Positions 1 to 8,750 of a stretch of DNA of 64,000 bases are shown in pieces (within the stretch, counting starts at the first letter, position 1; each line of letters starts with the position of its first letter). Source of the stretch: Actimicrobium sp047621665 (GTDB lineage Bacteria; Pseudomonadota; Gammaproteobacteria; Burkholderiales; Burkholderiaceae_D); contig JBLHMB010000004.1 in assembly GCA_047621665.1 (NCBI GenBank), forward strand, positions 62,001 to 126,000, read 5' to 3'. Below the pieces are notes generated by a model, which saw only the letters and a program-made list of their open reading frames with translations, was not told the DNA's origin and made no database searches. The translations under genes and the position numbers were made by a program.

Positions 1-458
1 ATCTGCTTGATGACGCCGGCTTTCAGGATCGCTGTCTTGCTGGCATCGATAGCGGCGCGCTGGGTATCATTCTCGACAAAAATCGCACTGCGATACTGAC
101 TGCCGACATCGCAAAACTGACGGTTCTTAACGGTCGGGTCGATGTGATGCCAGAAGTAATCGAGTAGCGCCGCATAGCTGACTTTGGCCGGATCGTAAAT
201 CACCTTGACCACTTCGATATGGCCGCTGTTGCCGGCGCTGACCTGCTCGTAGGTCGGATTGACAAGCTTGCCGCCGCTGTAGCCGGAATCGACTTCCAGC
301 ACACCCGGCAGCTTTTCAAAATCGGCTTCGATACACCAGAAGCAGCCGCCGCCAAACACGGCGCTGGCGGTTGGCGCTATCGGTGTCGCAGCCGGTTTTT
401 GTGCGTGTGCCGCAGCACTGAGCAATAGCGCCGATAACAACAGGGTCAGACGGTTCAT
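1..458 (-). CDS. msrA: Peptide methionine sulfoxide reductase MsrA, exported, C-terminus cut by window edge
   Basis: Reduces the S-epimer of methionine sulfoxide in oxidised proteins. The ATG at 458 opens a hydrophobic signal peptide (MNRLTLLLSALLLSAAAHAQ), so the enzyme should act in the periplasm. The catalytic motif GGGCFWCIEA follows, its first Cys being the nucleophile, then the family stretch around YSGG and the FWHHIDPT segment. The frame is open to base 1, so the C-terminal part lies outside the window. The start overlaps the msrB stop by 4 nt (ATGA), so the two are probably translationally coupled. The family call is firm; only completeness is unknown. Confidence 0.93.
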   Translation of the reverse strand, partial: MNRLTLLLSALLLSAAAHAQKPAATPIAPTASAVFGGGCFWCIEADFEKLPGVLEVDSGYSGGKLVNPTYEQVSAGNSGHIEVVKVIYDPAKVSYAALLDYFWHHIDPTVKNRQFCDVGSQYRSAIFVENDTQRAAIDASKTAILKAGVIKQ

Positions 459-964
459 GTACGTAACTCCGGAAGTGCCTGATCGGCGGGGATGAATTGC
501 AGCGCCACGCCATTGTTGCAATAGCGCAGGCCGGTTGGTTTTGGTCCGTCCTTGAAGACATGACCCTGATGGCCGCCGCAACGTACGCAATGGTATTCAG
601 TGCGGGGGAAAATCATGGCGTAATCGGTTTTGGTGGCAATGCCGGCCGGGATGAAATCATAAAAACTGGGCCAGCCGGTGCGACTGTCGAATTTGGTGCT
701 GCTCTTGAACAGCGGGTTGCTGCAGGCTGCGCAGACGAAGGTGCCGCCCCGTTTTTCGGCATCGAGCGCACTGCTGCCGGGGCGCTCAGTGCCTTCTTCA
801 AACAGCACGTTGTAACTGGCTGGCGACAGCAATTGCTGCCATTGCGCCGGGGTCTTGCTCACAGCAAAAGCGGCCGGTGCAGCAAACGCCGACGGTGCCA
901 GCTGGAGCAGTGTCGCGCCGCCGAACAGGCCGGATAGTTTCTGAATCAGTTGACGACGGTTCAT
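455..964 (-). CDS. msrB: Peptide methionine-(R)-S-oxide reductase MsrB, exported
   Basis: Reduces the R-epimer of methionine sulfoxide, complementing MsrA. The 169-residue protein starts with MNRRQLIQKL and a hydrophobic stretch ending in APSAFA, a signal with twin arginines (Tat-like). The mature part has the SelR/MsrB fold signatures: zinc-binding CAAC and CVRC pairs, the TGWPSF segment, and the catalytic RYCNN Cys near the C-terminus. It lies upstream of msrA with a 4-nt overlap and follows the cus efflux genes on the same strand after about 70 nt. Having both reductases with export signals suggests a periplasmic repair pair rather than the usual cytoplasmic MsrA and MsrB. Confidence 0.94.
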   Translation of the reverse strand: MNRRQLIQKLSGLFGGATLLQLAPSAFAAPAAFAVSKTPAQWQQLLSPASYNVLFEEGTERPGSSALDAEKRGGTFVCAACSNPLFKSSTKFDSRTGWPSFYDFIPAGIATKTDYAMIFPRTEYHCVRCGGHQGHVFKDGPKPTGLRYCNNGVALQFIPADQALPELRT

Positions 965-1035
965 GGTTTCTCCTCTGAAAAATGCACAGCAAAGTTTAAC
1001 TGCTGTGGGCTTTTGTCGCTGGCACCGGGTCTGGC

Positions 1036-4000
1036 TTACAACTCTTTACGGCGACGCCGGATCAGCAGATACACCGCCGGCACCACGAACATCGACAGCA
1101 GCGGTGCGGTGATCATGCCGCCGACCATCGGTGCGGCAATGCGCTGCATGACTTCGGAGCCGGTACCCGCGCCCAGCAGAATCGGCAACAGGCCGGCAAT
1201 GATGACGGCCACTGTCATCGCCTTGGGCCGGACCCGCTGGACCGCGCCGGCCCGGATCGCGGTCAGCAGGTCGGCATTGCTGTCGGCGCCGCGCGCCAGA
1301 CTGGCATCCCAGGCCTGACGCAGATACAGCAGCATGATCACGCCAAATTCGGCCGACACGCCGGCCAGCGCAATGAAGCCGACCGCACTGGCCACCGAGA
1401 TGTGCTGGTCGAGCAGCCACAACAACCAGATCCCGCCGGCCAGCGCAAAGGGTAGTGTCGCCATGATCAGCGCGGCTTCATCGAAACGGCGGAAAGTCAG
1501 GTACAGCAGCAGCGCGATCACGGCCAGCGTGGCCGGCACCACAATGCGCAGGCGCTCGGTGGCGCGTTCGAGGTATTCGAACTGGCCCGACCACGAAATC
1601 GCATAACCGGCCGGTAGTGCGACCTGTTTTGCCACCGCTTGCTGCATCTCGCGCACGGCCGAGCGCAGATCGCGTTCGCGAATATCGACATAGACCCAGC
1701 CGGATAGCCGCGCGTTTTCACTTTTCAGCATAGGCGGACCGTCGCTGACACGGATCGCCGCCAGATCGCCGAGGCGGATTTGCGCACCACGTCCGGTCAG
1801 CACCGGCAAGTCACGCAGCGCACCGACCGAGTTACGCAAGCCTTGCGGATAGCGCACATTGATCGGGAAGCGCTGCAAGCCTTCGACCGTCTCGCCGATG
1901 TTGTCGCCACCGATGGCTGCCGCGACGATGCTCTGCACTTCCGCCAGCGACATGCCGTAGCGCGCAATGGCGGCCCGGTCGATGTCGATGTCGATGTAAC
2001 GCCCGCCATTGAGCCGCTCGGCCAGTGCCGAACTGATGCCCGGCAGCGGTTTGACGATCTGCTCGATTTGCTGCGTGATGCGGTCGATCACTTGCAGATC
2101 GGGGCCGGCCACCTTGATGCCGACCGGACTCTTGATGCCGGTGGCCAGCATGTCGATGCGGTTGCGAATTGGCGGTACCCACAGGTTGGACAAGCCCGGC
2201 ACGCGCACGATGCGGTCGAGTTCTTCGACCAGCAACGCCGGCGTCATGCCGGCGCGCCACTGATCGCGTGGCTTGAAGCGGATCGTGGTCTCGAACATTT
2301 CCATCGGTGCCGGATCGGTGGCGGTTTCGGCCCGTCCGGCCTTGCCGAAAACGGTGGCGACTTCCGGCACGGTCTTGATCAGCCGGTCCGTCTGTTGCAG
2401 CAATTCAGCCACTTTGCCGATGCCGATCCCGGGTAGTGCCGACGGCATGTACAGCAGATCGCCTTCATCGAGTGGTGGCATGAACTCGCTGCCGAGTTGC
2501 GATGCCGGCCACAGCGTCAGCAACGTCGCGCAGCAGGCCACGACGACGGTGGTTTTCGGGAAGCGCAGCACGCTATCGAGCAAGGGCCGGTACACGGCAC
2601 CGAGCCAGCGGTTAAGCGGATTGGTGTGCTCGGCCGGAATCCGGCCGCGGATCAGATAACCCATCAGCACCGGAATCAGCGTCACCGACAGCAGCGCTGC
2701 GGCCGCCATCGCATACGTCTTGGTGAAGGCCAGCGGGGCGAACAGCCGGCCTTCCTGCGCTTGCAACGTGAACACCGGAATGAACGACAGCACGATGATC
2801 AGTAGGGAGAAAAACAGCGCCGGCCCGACCTCGACAGCGGCATCGCCAATGACCTTCCAGCGCTGCGCGGGTTGCAGCTTCTGCTCCGGATGTTCGTGCT
2901 CCCAGGCTTCGATGTGCTTGTGGGCGTTTTCTATCATCACGACAGCCGCGTCGATCATCGCGCCGATCGCAATCGCAATCCCGCCTAACGACATGATGTT
3001 GGCATTGACGCCTTGCATGTGCATGACGATGAAGGCGGCCAGAATGCCAATCGGCAGCGTGATGATGGCCACCAGCGCCGAGCGCAGATGACCGAGAAAC
3101 AGCGCACAGACCAGCGCCACGACGAGGAATTCTTCCAGCAATTTTTCATGCAGGTTGCTGACCGCGCGCTCGATCAGGTCCGAGCGGTCGTAGGTGGTGA
3201 CGACTTCGACACCGGCCGGCAAGCTGCGTTTCAACGTGGCGATCTTGGCTTTTACGGCGGCGATCGTGCTCAGCGCATTTTTGCCGGAACGCAGGATGAT
3301 CACGCCGCCGGCAACTTCGCCTTCACCATTGAGTTCGGCCACGCCGCGCCGCATTTCCGGGCCGATCCGCACTTGCGCGACATCGCCGAGTCGGACCGCC
3401 ACGCCGGCGTCGCTGGCACTCAGGCCGATGGCGCGGAAGTCTTCCAGTGAGCGCAGGTAACCGTTGGACCGCACCATGTATTCGGCTTCGCCCATTTCGA
3501 GCACGGCTCCGCCGGTTTCCTGATTGGCGCGTTTGATGGACTCGATCACCTTCTCATGCGTGATGCCGAAAGAGCGCAGCTTGTCCGGGTCGAGCACGAC
3601 CTGATACTGGCGCACCATGCCGCCCAGGCTGGCGACTTCGGACACGTCAGGCACGGTCTTGAGTTCCGGTTTCAGGAACCAGTCCTGTAACGCGCGCAAT
3701 TGCGACAAATCGGTTTTGCCGGTGCGGTCGACCAATGCGTATTCATAAATCCAGCCGACCCCGGTGGCATCCGGTCCGAGCGTGCTGCGCGCTTGCGATG
3801 GCATGCGCGCCTGCGCCTGACCGAGTGATTCGAGCACGCGCGAGCGGGCCCAGTACGGATCGGTGCCATCTTCAAACAGCACGTAGACAAACGAATCGCC
3901 AAAGAACGAATAGCCACGCACGGTCTTCGCGCCCGGTACCGACAGCATCGTCGTACTGAGCGGGTAGGTAACCTGATCCTCGATCAGTTGCGGTGCCTGC

Positions 4001-4164
4001 CCGGGGTAGCTGGTGCGGATGATGACCTGCACGTCGGACAGGTCCGGCATTGCATCGAGCGGTGTCTTGTTGAGCGCCCACAAGCCCCAGCAGGTGACAA
4101 ACACCGTCGCCAGCAAGACCAGCACACGGTTGGTAATCGACCAGCGGATCAGCAGCGCGATCAT
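1036..4164 (-). CDS. cusA: CusA-type copper/silver RND efflux pump, inner-membrane subunit
   Basis: This proton-driven heavy-metal RND transporter of 1042 residues forms the inner-membrane part of a tripartite Cu(I)/Ag(I) exporter. An N-terminal membrane helix, two large periplasmic loops and two groups of helices match the family. The motif GAMIDAAVVMIENAHK is the monovalent-cation (Cus) version of the TM4 proton-relay signature. The three methionines that bind Cu(I) in E. coli CusA fall at the same residue numbers here: M573 (EGDLLYMPS), M623 (MEMFETTI) and M672 (RIDMLATG). It overlaps cusB by 4 nt. The Cu/Ag specificity follows from the methionine triad; substrate has not been tested. Confidence 0.95.
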   Translation of the reverse strand: MIALLIRWSITNRVLVLLATVFVTCWGLWALNKTPLDAMPDLSDVQVIIRTSYPGQAPQLIEDQVTYPLSTTMLSVPGAKTVRGYSFFGDSFVYVLFEDGTDPYWARSRVLESLGQAQARMPSQARSTLGPDATGVGWIYEYALVDRTGKTDLSQLRALQDWFLKPELKTVPDVSEVASLGGMVRQYQVVLDPDKLRSFGITHEKVIESIKRANQETGGAVLEMGEAEYMVRSNGYLRSLEDFRAIGLSASDAGVAVRLGDVAQVRIGPEMRRGVAELNGEGEVAGGVIILRSGKNALSTIAAVKAKIATLKRSLPAGVEVVTTYDRSDLIERAVSNLHEKLLEEFLVVALVCALFLGHLRSALVAIITLPIGILAAFIVMHMQGVNANIMSLGGIAIAIGAMIDAAVVMIENAHKHIEAWEHEHPEQKLQPAQRWKVIGDAAVEVGPALFFSLLIIVLSFIPVFTLQAQEGRLFAPLAFTKTYAMAAAALLSVTLIPVLMGYLIRGRIPAEHTNPLNRWLGAVYRPLLDSVLRFPKTTVVVACCATLLTLWPASQLGSEFMPPLDEGDLLYMPSALPGIGIGKVAELLQQTDRLIKTVPEVATVFGKAGRAETATDPAPMEMFETTIRFKPRDQWRAGMTPALLVEELDRIVRVPGLSNLWVPPIRNRIDMLATGIKSPVGIKVAGPDLQVIDRITQQIEQIVKPLPGISSALAERLNGGRYIDIDIDRAAIARYGMSLAEVQSIVAAAIGGDNIGETVEGLQRFPINVRYPQGLRNSVGALRDLPVLTGRGAQIRLGDLAAIRVSDGPPMLKSENARLSGWVYVDIRERDLRSAVREMQQAVAKQVALPAGYAISWSGQFEYLERATERLRIVVPATLAVIALLLYLTFRRFDEAALIMATLPFALAGGIWLLWLLDQHISVASAVGFIALAGVSAEFGVIMLLYLRQAWDASLARGADSNADLLTAIRAGAVQRVRPKAMTVAVIIAGLLPILLGAGTGSEVMQRIAAPMVGGMITAPLLSMFVVPAVYLLIRRRRKEL

Positions 4165-5387
4165 GGCGCACTCATCCGGCTGGTGATGCCTTTCAGGCTG
4201 GCGTCGGAGTCAATCAGGAACTGGCCTGAGCTGACCACTTTCTGACCGGCTTGCAAACCGGTCAGGACCACGGTCCGGCCGTTGTCTTCTGCGCCAGTGG
4301 TGATGTCGGCGGGCGTGAAAGTGCCGCCCTCATTGGCCAGCATCACGACCGTGCGTGTGCCGGTGCGAATCACGGCTTCGGTTGGAATCAGCAACACTGG
4401 TGCGCCGGTTGGCATGGAAAATTGCACTGTCGCGAACATGCCGGGTGCCAGCAGTCCGGCCGGATTGGCCAGTTCGATGCGTACCTTCAGTGTACGGGTC
4501 ACGGTACTGACGTCAGGCAGGATCGCATCGACCCGGCCGCTGAATGTCTTGCCGGGCAGGGCGGCGATCTGCGCGCTCACCGCCATCCCCGGGGTGACCC
4601 GTGCGACCAGACTTTCCGGCAGTTCGGCCTGTAGCCAGACCGTGCCGGTGCCATTGATGCGCAGCAGCGCTGCACCGGCCATCACGGTACTGCCGGGACG
4701 GATCGACAGCTCGGTGATGACGCCGTTGACCGGCGCGCGCAAGGTCATGCGTGCCTGCACCTTGCCGCTGCGGGCGACCTGAGCGATCTGCGTGTCGTTC
4801 ATGCCGACCAGCACCATGCGCTGTCGTGCGCCCTCGAGCAGCTGCGCGTTATCGGGTAGGCGCTGCACGGTCAGGAAGTCTTCCTGCGCAGCGGTCCAGT
4901 CCGGCACGGTCAGCTCGACTAACGTCTGGCCTTGTCGCACCGGGTCCAGTACCGCACGCACCGGCACGCGCTCGACGAAGCCGTTCGCGCGCGCCTGCAA
5001 CACCACCATGTCGCGCTCGTTCCAGGCGACTGTGCCGACGGCGGCGAAAGTCGCCGGCAACGTGCCGCTGGTGACTGTGGCAGTGCGCACGCCCAGGCTT
5101 TGTTGCATGCGCGAACTGACTGCAACGCCACCCTCGTCGCTGCCGGCATCAGCGTAGACCGGCACCAGCTCCATGTCCATGAACGGCGACGGACCGGGTT
5201 TGTCGAATTTTTGTCCGGGCACCATCGGGTCGTGCCAGTACAGGACTTTCTTGTCAGCGGGTTTGTCAGCGGCGGCGCTTGCAGCAGCTGGCATCGCCAT
5301 CGACTGGTGTTTGCCGAGCTGATACAGACCGGTACCAAGGGCGACGGCAGCGATCGCGAGGAGGGGAAATAGCAGGCGGTTTTTCAT
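4161..5387 (-). CDS. cusB: CusB-type periplasmic adaptor of heavy-metal efflux
   Basis: Membrane-fusion protein of 408 residues linking the RND pump to the outer-membrane channel. A single N-terminal helix (residues about 4-22) anchors it. Residues 49-79 form a heavy-metal-binding domain (YWHDPMVPGQKF ... SPFMDMELVPVYA) that is common in Cus-type adaptors and rich in His and Met. The rest is the HlyD-like lipoyl, hairpin and beta-barrel region. The methionines of the N-terminal part could pass Cu(I) to CusA, as in E. coli CusB (family knowledge). It overlaps cusA and cusC by 4 nt each, showing one tightly coupled operon. Confidence 0.93.
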   Translation of the reverse strand: MKNRLLFPLLAIAAVALGTGLYQLGKHQSMAMPAAASAAADKPADKKVLYWHDPMVPGQKFDKPGPSPFMDMELVPVYADAGSDEGGVAVSSRMQQSLGVRTATVTSGTLPATFAAVGTVAWNERDMVVLQARANGFVERVPVRAVLDPVRQGQTLVELTVPDWTAAQEDFLTVQRLPDNAQLLEGARQRMVLVGMNDTQIAQVARSGKVQARMTLRAPVNGVITELSIRPGSTVMAGAALLRINGTGTVWLQAELPESLVARVTPGMAVSAQIAALPGKTFSGRVDAILPDVSTVTRTLKVRIELANPAGLLAPGMFATVQFSMPTGAPVLLIPTEAVIRTGTRTVVMLANEGGTFTPADITTGAEDNGRTVVLTGLQAGQKVVSSGQFLIDSDASLKGITSRMSAP

Positions 5388-6628
5388 GGTGTGACTCCGG
5401 ATTCATCGACCAGCAGGAAGTTAAGTTGGGCCCACAGGCGGGCGGCGCTGGCAGCGTGATCGAGGGTCATCAAGGCCACTTCGGTTTCGTTACGACGCGC
5501 CAGCAGCACCTCGGGCAGCGTGGCTTTGCCGCCGCGCCAGGCGGCCAGCACGGCCGCACTGCGCTGTTGCGCCAGCGGGATCAGTTCCATGTCGTAACGC
5601 TGATGACGGGCCCGGTCGGTGCGCCACGCATCGAGCAGATTGTGGGTTTGCGCATCGCGTTCGCGCAGTGCTTCGTCGCGTTCGGCGCGGGCTTGCCCGA
5701 CCGTTGCCAGGCGCGCTGCCAGCGTGCGGTCCTGCCGATTGGCCTGATCCAGCTGGAACGGGATCGACAGGCCAACCGAGAACATGTTCGAGTAAGCCGG
5801 TCCGCGCTGTGCGTAACCGACTTCGATGCTCCAGTCGGATTTTTTCTCGGCGAGTGCCAGTGTGGCTTCGGCCGCGGCAACCTGTTCCTGTGCAGTCAGT
5901 ACCGCAATTTGCGATTCGCGCGACAGGTCCGGGGCGATGGTGTCGAGCGCCAGGTGATCGATATCGGGCGGATCGGACAGCGTGCCGGTGTCGGTGACGC
6001 CGGTCCAGCGCGCCAGCAGCGTGGCGGCGGCGCGCATCCGTTGGGATAAATCGTCACGCTGGTCGTCGATCAGCACCAGTGCGCTGCGTGCGGCCAGCAC
6101 ATCGGCAAGACTGCCGCGACCACCGCGATAAGCGCCATCGGCGGCGATGATTTCCTGCTGCGCCTGTGTCGCTTGCCGTATCACCAGCGCGACTTTCTGT
6201 TCGGCGTAATAACGTTCCAGCCAGGCCATCGCCGTGGCGCGGCGTAGCGTGGCAGCGGCGGCGCGCTGTTGCGCGTCGGCTTTGTCGGCGGCGCGTAATT
6301 GCACGTCGCGGCGTGCGCTGCGCTTGTCGCTACCGGTCAGTTCCTGCTGGAATCCGATGCGTCGCATCGTCATGAAATCGCGTCCCAGGCTGCCGCGGTC
6401 GTTGCCGTCAGCCGGGATGTTGTCGATGCCGACCTTCAGGACCGGGTCCGGCAACTGGCCGGCTACGACGGCCATCGAACGGGCCGCATCGGCGGCGGCC
6501 ACATGGCTATCGAGCTGACGGGAATAAGTGATGGCTTGCTGCTGGGCGGCTGCCAGCGTAAGCGGGGCGGCCTGCAGTGTGCCGGCCGCCAGCAAGGTGA
6601 TGGATATGAGGACGAACGAATGACGCAT
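5384..6628 (-). CDS. cusC: CusC/TolC-family outer-membrane efflux channel
   Basis: Outer-membrane channel of 414 residues with a cleavable signal peptide ending near LQAAPL and the two repeated alpha-helical OEP domains of the TolC family (long Ala/Gln/Arg-rich helices such as AARSALVLIDDQRDDLSQ). The mature N-terminus shows no lipobox Cys, unlike E. coli CusC. It is the first of the three overlapping efflux genes and sits 71 nt after the small His/Met-bearing protein. The operon context gives the Cus assignment; by sequence alone it would be called only a TolC-family protein. Confidence 0.88.
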   Translation of the reverse strand: MRHSFVLISITLLAAGTLQAAPLTLAAAQQQAITYSRQLDSHVAAADAARSMAVVAGQLPDPVLKVGIDNIPADGNDRGSLGRDFMTMRRIGFQQELTGSDKRSARRDVQLRAADKADAQQRAAAATLRRATAMAWLERYYAEQKVALVIRQATQAQQEIIAADGAYRGGRGSLADVLAARSALVLIDDQRDDLSQRMRAAATLLARWTGVTDTGTLSDPPDIDHLALDTIAPDLSRESQIAVLTAQEQVAAAEATLALAEKKSDWSIEVGYAQRGPAYSNMFSVGLSIPFQLDQANRQDRTLAARLATVGQARAERDEALRERDAQTHNLLDAWRTDRARHQRYDMELIPLAQQRSAAVLAAWRGGKATLPEVLLARRNETEVALMTLDHAASAARLWAQLNFLLVDESGVTP

Positions 6629-6699
6629 GATTTCTCCGGATGACAGGATGCAACGGGACCGCGCAGGGCGGTGCCACGAACAGGATCAGGTCCGGGAAA

Positions 6700-7068
6700 T
6701 CAGAGTTGGAAGCGGCAGTGCAGGATGGTGTTGGGGGGAGCGGTCGTGCGTGCGAGCATAAAGCCAGGCAACACGCTGCGTGGAGTTGAAAACGTCACTG
6801 GTGCCAGTTGTTGAACCAGTGCCGCCGGGATGAACAGGGCAGAGTGCGGCGTACCCGGTTTATCCGGCACTTGATGGCCATCGTGCTGATGGGCATGGCA
6901 GAGTGCCGGTTGCAGCATGTCCATGTCGGCACAATCGGGGGTCAGCTGCATCGTCAGATTGCCGGCCTGCCCCGGACAGGCGTACGCTGCCAGCGCCAGC
7001 TGTGCGAACAGCACGCCGAGGAGGACAACGAAGACGACCAGCAGGCGTCGCAGGGGCAAAATTTTCAT
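6700..7068 (-). CDS. Small exported protein with His/Met/Cys-rich segment, cus-linked, unknown function
   Basis: The protein has 122 residues with a strong signal peptide (VVFVVLLGVLFAQLALA). The mature part has two Cys near YACPG and PDCADMDM, then CHAHQHDGHQ, a run of possible metal ligands. I do not recognise a named family. Its position directly ahead of cusCBA on the same strand suggests periplasmic copper or silver binding or sensing (inference). It begins 9 nt after the amidase stop, so it may share a transcript with genes further upstream. The C-terminal half is not ligand-rich. Confidence 0.7.
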   Translation of the reverse strand: MKILPLRRLLVVFVVLLGVLFAQLALAAYACPGQAGNLTMQLTPDCADMDMLQPALCHAHQHDGHQVPDKPGTPHSALFIPAALVQQLAPVTFSTPRSVLPGFMLARTTAPPNTILHCRFQL

Positions 7069-7077
7069 GGCCGGAGT

Positions 7078-8676
7078 TTAACTCAAATGCGGCGTCACGC
7101 TGGCGGCGAAAGTTGGCGCACGCCGGTGGCGGGTGGCCTGCTCGTAGGCATAGGCCAGTTTGATCAGCATGCCTTCGGCGTACGCACCGGCGACGAATGA
7201 GATCCCCACCGGCAGGCCTGCCACGTAACCAGCCGGTACCGTGATGTGCGGATAACCGGCCACGGCTGCCGGACTCGAAAAACTATCGCCGTAGTGATCG
7301 GCATTGATCGGGTCGGTCAGCCACGCCGGCCCGCCGGTCGATGCGAACAGGGCATCGAGCTTGAATTCGGCCAGTACCTGATCGATCCCTTCGGCGCGTG
7401 AGTAACGCTGGTTGTTGGCGAGCGCATCGCGGTACTCCTGGCTGTCGAGTCCACCCTTGGCTTCGGCCCGCACGAACAGTTCCTGATCAAAGAACGCCAT
7501 TTCAACCGGCCGGTGGATCAGGTTGAAGGCAATCACGTCCTTGAGCGAACTGACCGCTGCACCTTGGCCGAATTCGGCCAGATAGGCATTGAGGTCAGCC
7601 TTCAGTTCGTACAGCATCACTTCCAGTTCCGAGTCGCCGTACTTGTTGATGTTGGGCAGTTCGACCTCGACCAATATCGCGCCCTTGGCTTTCAGCACCA
7701 GCAGTGCGGCATCGGCGATGTTTTGCACGTAAGGATTGCTGGAGCGGGCGTTGGTGACGACGCCGATGCGGGCACCGCGCAAACCATCAGCATCGAGGAA
7801 GCGGGTGTAATCCTGCACCTTGCCGGTGTTGGCAGCCGTGACCGCCGTGGCGGCATCGCGTGCATCGACACCGGTCATCGCCCCCAGCAGAACGGCGGCA
7901 TCGGCGACGCTGCGGGTCATCGGGCCGGGCGTGTCCTGACTGTGCGAGATCGGAATGATGCCGTCGCGGCTGATCAGGCCGACCGTCGGTTTCAGGCCGA
8001 CCAGCCCGCAAATCGACGCCGGCGACGTGATCGAGCCATCGGTTTCGGTGCCGACCGCAATCGCCGCAAGACTGGCCGCGATGGCCGCTGCCGAACCGGA
8101 GCTTGAACCGCTGGTATTGCGGTCCAGCGCATACGGATTACGGGTCAGCCCGCCACGCGCGCTCCAGCCCGAGGTCGAGCGGGTCGAGCGGATATTGGCC
8201 CATTCGCTCAGGTTGGTTTTGCCGAGGATGACCGCACCGGCGGCCCGCAACTGCGTGACCAGAAACGCATCGCGCGGCGCCTTGGCACCGATCAGTGCGA
8301 GCGAACCGGCGGTGGTCTGCATCGCATCGGCCGTGGCGATATTGTCCTTGATCAGCACCGGGATGCCGTGCAGCGGACCGCGCGGACCAGTCGCCTTGCG
8401 CTCGGCATCGAGCGCGCTGGCGATGGCCAGTGCATCCGGATTGCGTTCGATGACCGCATTGAGATGCGGGCCGGCTTTGTCGAAGGCCTTGATACGGGCC
8501 AGATAGTGTACGGTCAGCGCGTGCGATGTCAGTGCCCCGCTGCGCATTGCGGCCTGTAATTGCGCGACGCTGGCATCGATCAGGTTGAGCTGGCCGCCGG
8601 CGGCATCGGCTGGCGTGGCGATGGTCCCGATGGCTCCGGCAGCGGCGCTCAGCTTGATGAAATTTCTGCGATTCAT
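7078..8676 (-). CDS. Amidase-signature family hydrolase, exported
   Basis: Amidase of 532 residues with the Ser-cisSer-Lys catalytic triad: Lys110 in PVLIKDN, the cis-Ser within GSSSGS (190-195), and the nucleophile Ser215 in GTETDGSI. The N-terminus MNRRNFIKLSAAAGAI is a twin-arginine-like signal ending near ADAAGG, so a periplasmic location is likely. Such enzymes hydrolyse amides, amino-acid amides or small peptides, and the substrate cannot be read from sequence. It lies downstream of the TonB receptor and S46 peptidase on the same strand, but a terminator separates it from the receptor, so it is probably its own transcription unit. It is not GatA, since no gatB or gatC is adjacent and it carries a signal. 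Confidence 0.88.
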   Translation of the reverse strand: MNRRNFIKLSAAAGAIGTIATPADAAGGQLNLIDASVAQLQAAMRSGALTSHALTVHYLARIKAFDKAGPHLNAVIERNPDALAIASALDAERKATGPRGPLHGIPVLIKDNIATADAMQTTAGSLALIGAKAPRDAFLVTQLRAAGAVILGKTNLSEWANIRSTRSTSGWSARGGLTRNPYALDRNTSGSSSGSAAAIAASLAAIAVGTETDGSITSPASICGLVGLKPTVGLISRDGIIPISHSQDTPGPMTRSVADAAVLLGAMTGVDARDAATAVTAANTGKVQDYTRFLDADGLRGARIGVVTNARSSNPYVQNIADAALLVLKAKGAILVEVELPNINKYGDSELEVMLYELKADLNAYLAEFGQGAAVSSLKDVIAFNLIHRPVEMAFFDQELFVRAEAKGGLDSQEYRDALANNQRYSRAEGIDQVLAEFKLDALFASTGGPAWLTDPINADHYGDSFSSPAAVAGYPHITVPAGYVAGLPVGISFVAGAYAEGMLIKLAYAYEQATRHRRAPTFAASVTPHLS

Positions 8677-8697
8677 GGTGGCTCCGTGGTGACTAAT

Positions 8698-8730
8698 AAA
8701 AAAAACCCCGCCGGGATAACCGGGCGGGGC
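8698..8730 (-). terminator. Rho-independent terminator after the TonB-dependent receptor gene
   Basis: On the minus strand a stem of GGGG/C-rich arms (8723-8729 with 8706-8712, seven pairs) is followed by a run of eight T before 8697. It sits 20 nt past the receptor stop and ahead of the amidase start at 8676. Confidence 0.85.
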
Positions 8731-8750
8731 TGCCCGTGTTGCAGGCTAAC

